Made by a program: the position numbers and the translations under genes. From NCBI GenBank assembly GCA_016839845.1, contig JAEOTL010000107.1:1-11877 (forward strand): DNA of 11,877 nt, read 5' to 3'. The notes beneath the pieces were generated by a model. That model was not told where the DNA came from. It saw only the letters and a list, made by a program, of their open reading frames with translations, and did no database searches. Shown piece after piece: positions 7,384-11,877 of this stretch (its first letter is position 1; every line of letters starts with the position of its first letter). This DNA comes from Promethearchaeota archaeon. Lineage in GTDB: Archaea > Asgardarchaeota > Lokiarchaeia > Sigynarchaeales > SOKP01.

Positions 7384-7392
7384 TTTTTTTTT
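7384..7392 (+). terminator. Oligo-T terminator after the acyltransferase
   Basis: Nine consecutive T residues (preceded by TTG, followed by ACTTTTCTC) lie 52 bases after the stop codon at 7331 and well before the ABC operon. This is a typical archaeal T-tract terminator and separates the two transcription units. Confidence 0.55.
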
Positions 7393-7527
7393 ACTTTTCT
7401 CTATTTGAGTATGAATTCACGTCTGAAAGTTCTAATATTTTAGAATATCAAAGTTTAAACAGATTGATTATTTATCCCAACCATTAATTCGATAACATCA
7501 GTAAAATTTCAAAAATTTAATCACATT

Positions 7528-8559
7528 ATGACAGAAGTTATACTTAAATTGGAGAACTTAACAAAAAAATTTGGCAACTTTACAGCTGTAAATGCCATAA
7601 ACCTTGAAGTTTGTAGAGGTGAAACAATAGGACTTGTTGGACCTAATGGTGCAGGTAAAACTACAACCATCAAAATGATTGCAAAGATATTGAGGCCAAA
7701 CTCGGGAAGAATCTTAATTCGGACTAATCATAATGAATTAGAAGATTTACAACACGTTTCGACTACTATTTTTCAAATAGGATTTTTAATTGATATCCCA
7801 AATTTTTACAATATGACAGCATATCAGCTCCTTAAGTACTTTGCGAAGCTTCAAAATTACCCAAAAGATAAACTTGAAGAACGTATTGACGAATTATTAG
7901 CTTTGTTCAAGCTTTCTGACTGGAAACATGAAAATGTTAAAACTTTCTCGAAAGGTATGACCCAGAAGTTAGGAATAATTCAAGCTATAATCCATGATCC
8001 TGAGATAATAATACTAGATGAACCTCAAACTGGATTAGATCCATTAGCTCGAGTCGAAATTCGAAGATACATTCGAGAGCTTCAATCTTTAGGAAAAACG
8101 GTATTCCTAGCCTCACATATGTTATATGAAATTTCTGAAGTTTGCGATAAAATCGCCTTAATTAATTTTGGGGAGATAATAGGATTCGATACAGTCGAAA
8201 AATTAGCTCTTACCTTGAAATCAAGTGAATTAGATTGTGAGTTACTTGAACCACTTAGACCAGATAAATTAGAACCTATTTTAAATCGGTTAACCGATAC
8301 TTTAGAACCGTATTTAGATCAAAATTTAGATCCTACTATATCAAAGATTCCCATAAAGTATCGTCCTGAATTGCAAGGGTTCCAAATCTTCTATGATGGG
8401 AACATTGAATCAAAGGCAGAAATTTTAAAAATACTCGTAAAAGAGTTCGAATCGGATTTTACAGTTACCTCATTTACACAACCAAAAACATCCCAATTAG
8501 AAAGAGTATATGCTGAAATGGTAAAGGATAATGAACCCAAAACGAATGGAGGGGGATGA
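7528..8559 (+). CDS. ABC-2 type exporter ATP-binding protein
   Basis: This is the cytoplasmic ATPase of an ABC exporter, 343 residues. Walker A is GPNGAGKTT (38-46), the signature is FSKGMTQKLG (140-149), Walker B is IIILDEP (160-166) followed by QTGLD, and the switch histidine is H197 in LASHML. The Q-loop region reads IGFLIDIPNFYNMTAYQLL (84-102): an aspartate stands where glutamine is usual. This I-x-x-PxFY-x-x-(L/M)T pattern resembles the BcrA/antimicrobial-export subgroup. A C-terminal extension of about 110 residues (235-343), with repeated LEP/LDP segments, ends in QLERVYAEMV, the usual end of such ATPases. It is the first gene of a three-gene operon; its TGA (8557-8559) is 4 bases before the permease start and its last codons carry the permease's Shine-Dalgarno sequence. 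The substrate is unknown. Confidence 0.93.
   Translation: MTEVILKLENLTKKFGNFTAVNAINLEVCRGETIGLVGPNGAGKTTTIKMIAKILRPNSGRILIRTNHNELEDLQHVSTTIFQIGFLIDIPNFYNMTAYQLLKYFAKLQNYPKDKLEERIDELLALFKLSDWKHENVKTFSKGMTQKLGIIQAIIHDPEIIILDEPQTGLDPLARVEIRRYIRELQSLGKTVFLASHMLYEISEVCDKIALINFGEIIGFDTVEKLALTLKSSELDCELLEPLRPDKLEPILNRLTDTLEPYLDQNLDPTISKIPIKYRPELQGFQIFYDGNIESKAEILKILVKEFESDFTVTSFTQPKTSQLERVYAEMVKDNEPKTNGGG
8548..8555 (+). promoter_or_regulatory. Shine-Dalgarno site deciding the permease start
   Basis: GGAGGGGG lies 8 bases before the ATG at 8564, an ideal distance. The earlier in-frame ATGs at 8531 and 8546 have no such site in front; the latter overlaps the site itself. Translation of the permease is thus likely coupled to the end of the ATPase gene. 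Confidence 0.7.
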
Positions 8560-8563
8560 AAAG

Positions 8564-9424
8564 ATGGCAAGAAAAAATGAAAATTATATTGGGATAAAAC
8601 CAGTATTCTACACTATTGGATTTGAGCTGAAGAAGCAGAGAAAAAAGTTTTACTTCTTTTTATTAATCGCTATTTTAGTCGCTATCCTAGTAGGATATAT
8701 ATTACAATTAATTCCTGGTTTTCTACTGTCAGCTACACAAGCCGAATTCTATGAAAATGGTTTACAATTTATCTCATTCTTGACTCTCTTTGCAGCATGT
8801 TTATTTTTTTCGGGAATAATCTGTTCTGAATTTGACAAAAAGACCGGTTTTATCGTTTTTCCAAAAATCAACAAATACAAGCTAATCTTAGGGAAATATC
8901 TTGGGAACCTAATCTTAGTCATCAGCATTATTACAGCTTATTATTTGATGTTAGCACTTTTTGCGTTTTACTATTATGGTGGACCAATTAATATCCGCTT
9001 GTTTTATTCATATAGTGTTGCATTGCTATATGTTATTGCTCTGAGTAGTTTCGTTACGTTTTTTAGCTCTTTTATGAGGAGTGTAAATCTTACAATCATT
9101 TCTACCCTTATAATCCTTCTCATTGGATTTAACATCGCTGATCAGATCGTTACTTTAGTTTTTGGAGATACGTTTGAACCTCTTTACTCTTTAGCATATT
9201 TAGGCACATTAATAACAGGCATACTCCAATTCCCTTTCCCAGATCCAAGGTATATTGAATTTTCTTTTAGTGGAAGTGGTATGGGTCCATTTGGAGGTGG
9301 TGGTGAATTTACGTTTGGGCAATGGATAACACCCACAGTTACGATGGGATTACTACTCTTGGTTGTAAACATCGTTTTTTTCTTTCTACTAGCAGCATTA
9401 AAATTCAAACGGAGGCAATTGTAA
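8564..9424 (+). CDS. ABC-2 type exporter permease
   Basis: This is the membrane subunit of the exporter, 286 residues from the start at 8564. Six hydrophobic segments are seen at about 29-50, 67-87, 110-137, 148-170, 175-198 and 258-280, with a Lys/Arg-rich N-terminus (ELKKQRKKFY) and a basic C-terminal tail, the usual shape of ABC-2 permeases. The cytoplasmic helix EFDKKTGFIVFPKINKYKLILGK (89-111) after segment two is the family's coupling region; FPKINKYKLILGKYLGN is close to the common P-x-x-R-x-x-x-x-xGK motif. The large loop between segments five and six (about 199-257) is glycine-rich (GSGMGPFGGGG), probably extracytoplasmic, and unusually long; it might contact the anchored protein encoded next. 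The longer start at 8531 would overlap the ATPase by 29 bases and lacks a Shine-Dalgarno site. Confidence 0.88.
   Translation: MARKNENYIGIKPVFYTIGFELKKQRKKFYFFLLIAILVAILVGYILQLIPGFLLSATQAEFYENGLQFISFLTLFAACLFFSGIICSEFDKKTGFIVFPKINKYKLILGKYLGNLILVISIITAYYLMLALFAFYYYGGPINIRLFYSYSVALLYVIALSSFVTFFSSFMRSVNLTIISTLIILLIGFNIADQIVTLVFGDTFEPLYSLAYLGTLITGILQFPFPDPRYIEFSFSGSGMGPFGGGGEFTFGQWITPTVTMGLLLLVVNIVFFFLLAALKFKRRQL
9411..9415 (+). promoter_or_regulatory. Shine-Dalgarno site of the third operon gene
   Basis: GGAGG inside the last codons of the permease gene lies 10 bases before the ATG at 9426. It supports both that start and tight co-translation of the operon. Confidence 0.65.
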
Positions 9425-9425
9425 A

Positions 9426-10388
9426 ATGAAACTACTTAAGAATAGATATAAAACGAGTCTTCTAAGTTTCGTTTTTTTAGGGATATTAATTTGTGGATTT
9501 TTTGCTACATCAGTATCAGCTAGCCCAACGTATCAATTAACATTAGCCAAAGGAACGGATGTATTCACTGTAGATCAATACGACGATTCCGCATGGAAAA
9601 CAACTGTCAATGCATCCAGTAATCCCAGCTTCTGGTTTGAAGGAGATGCGAATATAACCGGTGCGAATAGCAAGGCAACTATCCTTGGTTGGAATGATAA
9701 TACATGGCAAACCTGGGATGTGTTCACCTCACTATTTATGTCAGAATACTTTAATTTTGAAGATCTGATAACGTTGATACCCCTCATAAATAGTATGGGA
9801 TATAATGAAACAACAATCAATGCAAATTACACAGGTAATTATAATCTATGGTACGGAGTACGCGCAGTATGGAATTTCACAGAAGGCCCTTATCTAGAGC
9901 AATCAAGCTATGCTGAAGGAGTCTTAGTATTTAAGGATCCAGTGGACGTTAAAACCATGTTAGATGATTATAATACCATAGCAGCTGAACTTAATCCCCT
10001 CATATTCTTCTCTGGATTAAGTTTTCCAAACCTTACTGCTGACGACTTTCTCTGGCAACTGGCTCTAAATGGTCTTGCTGTTGGATCACCTCAATCAGGA
10101 TACTTAACAGAATTGGTCACCGAACTCGGATGTCAAGATGCATCTTCAATTGGAAATACTCTAATATTTAACCGTGTAGGGGTCACTAATTATACTGTAG
10201 AAATTTCATATGGAAAAAAAGGAACTATATCTACTTTTATAGTTAAGGACATAAGTGAAGAAATAATTTTCCAGATTGCTAGCACGAATGAAGAATGGAT
10301 CTTTTTCTTGATTCTGATGATTATTGGTGCTTGTGGAGTTGGATTAGTCGTGTATATATTCTTTAATAAGAGAAAACCTAAAAAATAA
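9426..10388 (+). CDS. Secreted, C-terminally membrane-anchored protein of the ABC operon
   Basis: I do not recognise the family. The 320-residue protein has a signal peptide (1-32: basic MKLLKNRYK, hydrophobic SLLSFVFLGILICGFFATS, then SVSA-S as a likely cleavage site), an extracytoplasmic domain of about 258 residues, and a C-terminal membrane helix (291-313) followed by NKRKPKK facing the cytoplasm. Seven N-glycosylation sequons are visible (N62, N76, N127, N134, N150, N202, N255), all in the outer domain, as expected for an archaeal surface protein. Two internal cysteines are C235 in the outer domain and C303 in the anchor. The gene begins 1 base after the permease stop, so it is almost surely part of the transporter. 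Plausible roles are substrate capture, release or immunity at the cell surface; none is proven. Confidence 0.8.
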   Translation: MKLLKNRYKTSLLSFVFLGILICGFFATSVSASPTYQLTLAKGTDVFTVDQYDDSAWKTTVNASSNPSFWFEGDANITGANSKATILGWNDNTWQTWDVFTSLFMSEYFNFEDLITLIPLINSMGYNETTINANYTGNYNLWYGVRAVWNFTEGPYLEQSSYAEGVLVFKDPVDVKTMLDDYNTIAAELNPLIFFSGLSFPNLTADDFLWQLALNGLAVGSPQSGYLTELVTELGCQDASSIGNTLIFNRVGVTNYTVEISYGKKGTISTFIVKDISEEIIFQIASTNEEWIFFLILMIIGACGVGLVVYIFFNKRKPKK

Positions 10389-10408
10389 GAAAAAAAAGTA
10401 TTAATTTT

Positions 10409-10427
10409 GTTTTTATCTCTTTTTTTT
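10409..10427 (+). terminator. Oligo-T terminator of the ABC operon
   Basis: TGTTTTTATC then eight T residues (10420-10427) lies about 20-40 bases after the stop codon at 10388. It is a two-part T tract of the archaeal kind and ends the three-gene operon. Confidence 0.55.
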
Positions 10428-10466
10428 ACTCAGTACAAATAAAAATGAGTTGTTGAGGAGTAGATT

Positions 10467-10482
10467 AAAAAAGAAAAAAAAA
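10467..10482 (-). terminator. Oligo-T terminator on the minus strand, facing Hsp20
   Basis: Two A runs (six, then nine) on the plus strand read as T9-C-T6 on the minus strand, about 90 bases after the Hsp20 stop. They would end Hsp20 transcription and place the hairpin at 10494-10544 inside its 3' untranslated region. Confidence 0.45.
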
Positions 10483-10493
10483 TATTATTATGT

Positions 10494-10544
10494 GGGGTGC
10501 TTTGGAAACATATTGCTCTCAAGGCTCTAGTTCTAAAGCGCTCC
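10494..10544 (+). ncRNA. GC-richer hairpin, candidate small RNA
   Basis: GGGGTGCTTTGGAA (10494-10507) pairs with TTCTAAAGCGCTCC (10531-10544) in a continuous 14-pair helix with three G-U wobbles and a 23-base loop. On the minus strand the three wobbles become A-C mismatches, so the fold favours a plus-strand RNA. The element is richer in G+C than the surrounding AT-rich gap, which in such genomes often marks structured RNA. No known family is recognised: no tRNA arms and no C/D boxes. A minus-strand reading places ACA right after the stem, as in H/ACA guides, but with a poorer helix. It could also simply be a 3' end structure between the convergent units. Confidence 0.35.
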
Positions 10545-10573
10545 TCCTTAATTTGAGAGACGAATAATTAACT

Positions 10574-11077
10574 CTAACTTACATCTATTTTTTTGGCTGG
10601 TTTTTTACCAAATGTTACTTTTAGGAGCCCATTTGCCATTTTTGAAACGATTGAGTCTGTATCCGCATCAGCAGGTAAAGAAATATCCATATTTACTTCA
10701 ACAAAAGTGAATCCTTTCCAAAAAAACGGTCCGAACGTCTCTTCTTTAGGTTTTTCCTCTATACGTTCTCTCTCAGGAATGTTCGGTTTCTCAGCTTTAA
10801 TATTAAGTTGTGAATTAATTAAAGAAACCGTGATTTGCTCCTTAGTTCGCCCTGCTAGTGGGACAGTAATCAAATAGCTTTCTCCAAGATCCTCAAGATT
10901 ATAGGGAATATGGTTCCCCACAAAACCTTTCATAAAATGATGAGCCATCCTTTTCATTTTATGAATATCCTGGGGACTAAAGGGAAAGCAACCACCCATT
11001 CCTCTTCGACCATTGTGCCCGCGAGGATTATGGTGCCCACGTGGACCATGATGTTCAGGAGGTTTTTCTTCATCCAT
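10574..11077 (-). CDS. Hsp20/alpha-crystallin small heat shock protein
   Basis: This is an ATP-independent chaperone that holds unfolding proteins, 167 residues, cytoplasmic. The alpha-crystallin domain runs from about residue 58 (IPYNLEDLGESYLITVPLAG) to 160. It includes LNIKAEKP (91-98) and the hallmark end VSKMANGLLKVTFGKK (144-159), matching the family A-x-x-x-x-G-V-L pattern. The C-terminus ends in I164-D-V166, an I-x-V motif used for oligomer assembly. The N-terminal arm is unusual: HHGPRGHHNPRGHNGRRGMGG (9-29), rich in His, Gly and Arg with near-repeats of (G)HxxPRG. ATG 11077 has a good Shine-Dalgarno sequence (GAGGT, 11087-11091, 9 bases away). It lies 51 bases downstream of the padR-type gene on the same strand with no T-tract terminator between, so they are probably co-transcribed. 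Confidence 0.92.
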   Translation of the reverse strand: MDEEKPPEHHGPRGHHNPRGHNGRRGMGGCFPFSPQDIHKMKRMAHHFMKGFVGNHIPYNLEDLGESYLITVPLAGRTKEQITVSLINSQLNIKAEKPNIPERERIEEKPKEETFGPFFWKGFTFVEVNMDISLPADADTDSIVSKMANGLLKVTFGKKPAKKIDVS

Positions 11078-11128
11078 GTTTTTTATACCTCTTTTTTTTA
11101 CTTTTAATTTTTATTTTCAATTTTTCAT

Positions 11129-11758
11129 TTAAGTATACAGGTCGTCATCGTAAACTTCGATAGGTCTCGATTTTTCTTTACGATCCTTCTCAATGTTTTC
11201 TAAGACTGACCTGAATCTTACAATTTGGTTTTTGATTATCTTTAATCTCTGATCTAGTTCATTCTGAGATAGTTCGAGTCGTTTGATAACTTGCTTAATG
11301 TGTAGTTGATTTTCTAAAGATAAATCATTCTCATCAATTTCCACATTTCGGTGATGAGGAAAACTACAGAACATTGTCTCAACATTTTGCTTTACTCCAG
11401 GAAGATCCCCTACTAAAGCAAAAATAGAGTCCATAAATGAGTGCATACTAGGGTATATGTTATTTCTTAATGCTTTTTTAAGTTCTATTTTTCCTTTCTC
11501 AGTGATGAAATACCTTTTTTTTTGACGATTATTCTCAAAAATTTCTTCAATCCTTACGAATTCCTTTTTTTCGGCGAGTATTCTCAACAGTGGATATATA
11601 GATCCTGCTGTACCCCTCCATAATCCTCTCGGTCTTCCTGTAATCTTCTGGATAATTTTATAACCCGTAATTCCTGGATTATGATTGATAATTTTTAAGA
11701 CAAATAACTCTAAACCCGATAAAACTCCTTTTCTATGAGTACTAAATATTTTGATCAC
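11129..11758 (-). CDS. PadR-family transcriptional regulator
   Basis: This is a winged-helix DNA-binding repressor of 209 residues. The N-terminal domain shows LSGLELFVLKIINHNPGITG (13-32), YKIIQKIT, then W47 and GSIYPLLRILAEKKEFV (52-68, the recognition helix with the PadR hallmark S-I-Y-P-x-L) and KKRYFITEKGK (80-90, the wing). The C-terminal part (about 145-195) is a long charged helix suited to dimer formation, typical of the longer PadR subgroup. The start is a GTG at 11758; no ATG occurs before residue 105, and the GTG sits about 25 bases from a TATA-like sequence, suggesting a leaderless transcript. An inverted repeat over that promoter suggests self-repression. It probably controls the downstream Hsp20 gene and perhaps the divergent gene beyond the window. 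The inducer is unknown. Confidence 0.92.
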   Translation of the reverse strand: MIKIFSTHRKGVLSGLELFVLKIINHNPGITGYKIIQKITGRPRGLWRGTAGSIYPLLRILAEKKEFVRIEEIFENNRQKKRYFITEKGKIELKKALRNNIYPSMHSFMDSIFALVGDLPGVKQNVETMFCSFPHHRNVEIDENDLSLENQLHIKQVIKRLELSQNELDQRLKIIKNQIVRFRSVLENIEKDRKEKSRPIEVYDDDLYT

Positions 11759-11765
11759 CGAATAA

Positions 11766-11783
11766 TATATCGTTATCGATATA
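11766..11783. promoter_or_regulatory. Inverted repeat over the padR promoter, likely operator
   Basis: TATATCG-TTAT-CGATATA is a perfect inverted repeat (7-base arms, 4-base spacer) located 8-25 bases before the GTG start. It covers the spot where the minus-strand TATA box (AATTATATCG) must lie for a leaderless transcript. A third copy of the half-site, TATATCGG, is at 11801-11808. PadR proteins bind inverted repeats at their own promoters, so this is the natural operator candidate. It differs from the ATGT-N8-ACAT site of classical PadR. Confidence 0.55.
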
Positions 11784-11813
11784 ATTTTTGTGGCAAGTAG
11801 TATATCGGAATCT

Positions 11814-11825
11814 ACCTATATAAAC
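11814..11825 (+). promoter_or_regulatory. Divergent TATA box pointing off the right edge
   Basis: ACCTATATAAAC is a good archaeal TATA box on the plus strand, predicting transcription from about 11845. An ATG at 11847 stops after five codons; an ATG at 11873 runs out of the window. It probably serves a gene divergent from padR, sharing its control region. Confidence 0.4.
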
Positions 11826-11877
11826 TTGGGGGTTGAAAATATATTAATGATTAAAATCTTGTAATTATAATTATGCC

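Noticed and set aside
8445..8453. GTTCGAATC, resembling a tRNA T-loop
   Set aside because: It lies within the ABC ATPase coding frame and no acceptor or anticodon arms can be formed around it.
10490..10567. A 25-codon plus-strand reading frame starting ATG-TGG-GGT
   Set aside because: It has no Shine-Dalgarno site at a proper distance and no recognisable motif, and it coincides with the hairpin, which explains its composition better. It remains possible as a gene remnant.
10593..10877. Open frame on the plus strand opposite Hsp20
   Set aside because: It is the antisense shadow of a clear alpha-crystallin gene and has no motif of its own. The same reasoning applies to the frames opposite the other genes.
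11847..11864. ATG followed by MIKIL and a stop, similar to the start of the PadR protein (MIKIF)
   Set aside because: Five codons of simple composition; the likeness to the PadR start is most likely coincidence.
1..11877. CRISPR arrays, insertion sequences, integrase genes, attachment repeats
   Set aside because: No regularly spaced repeats, transposase or recombinase motifs, or long direct or inverted repeats were found by reading both strands.

Overview
The window reads as an AT-rich archaeal chromosome segment. TATA-like boxes sit about 25-33 bases before several start codons, implying leaderless or short-leader transcripts. Gene ends are marked by oligo-T tracts. Several families are typical of archaea: a 53-residue ribbon-helix-helix regulator, a PadR regulator, an Hsp20 and a DUF6125-like protein. 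The overall style (a three-gene ABC exporter with a glycosylatable, membrane-anchored surface protein, and short scattered single-gene units) reminds me of Asgard/Lokiarchaeia-type genomes. No lineage-specific marker is present, so this placement is only an inference. I see no rRNA, tRNA, CRISPR array, insertion sequence or phage structural gene.

Layout. 151-1083: two unrecognised small genes facing each other. 1222-3105: an Eco57I/TaqI-type N6-adenine DNA methyltransferase with a four-cysteine putative zinc knuckle and no obvious restriction partner. 3131-3625 (minus): a small cysteine-bearing DUF6125/ATC-hydrolase-like protein. 3941-4813: a ZIP metal transporter with a histidine-rich cytoplasmic loop, preceded by a perfect palindrome resembling a DtxR box. 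Its 3' end overlaps a metal-dependent amidohydrolase (4803-5669, minus). 5783-5944 (minus): a short ribbon-helix-helix regulator. 6213-7331: a membrane acyltransferase of the DUF1624/HGSNAT family with a TTG start.

7528-10388 is a tight three-gene operon: ABC ATPase, ABC-2 type permease, and a signal-peptide protein with a C-terminal membrane anchor. The gaps between genes are 4 and 1 bases and Shine-Dalgarno sequences lie inside the junctions. This suggests an exporter with a dedicated extracytoplasmic partner. 10389-10573 holds T-tract terminators and a GC-richer hairpin that may be a small RNA. 10574-11758 (minus) is a probable PadR-Hsp20 operon. An inverted repeat covers the PadR promoter, and a divergent promoter points off the right edge.

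The most interesting points are the hairpin in the 10.5 kb gap, the PadR operator with an extra half-site, the DtxR-box-like palindrome before the ZIP gene, and the exporter operon with its anchored surface protein. No complete, clearly new defence or mobile system is visible. The methyltransferase with its divergent unknown neighbour is the closest candidate.
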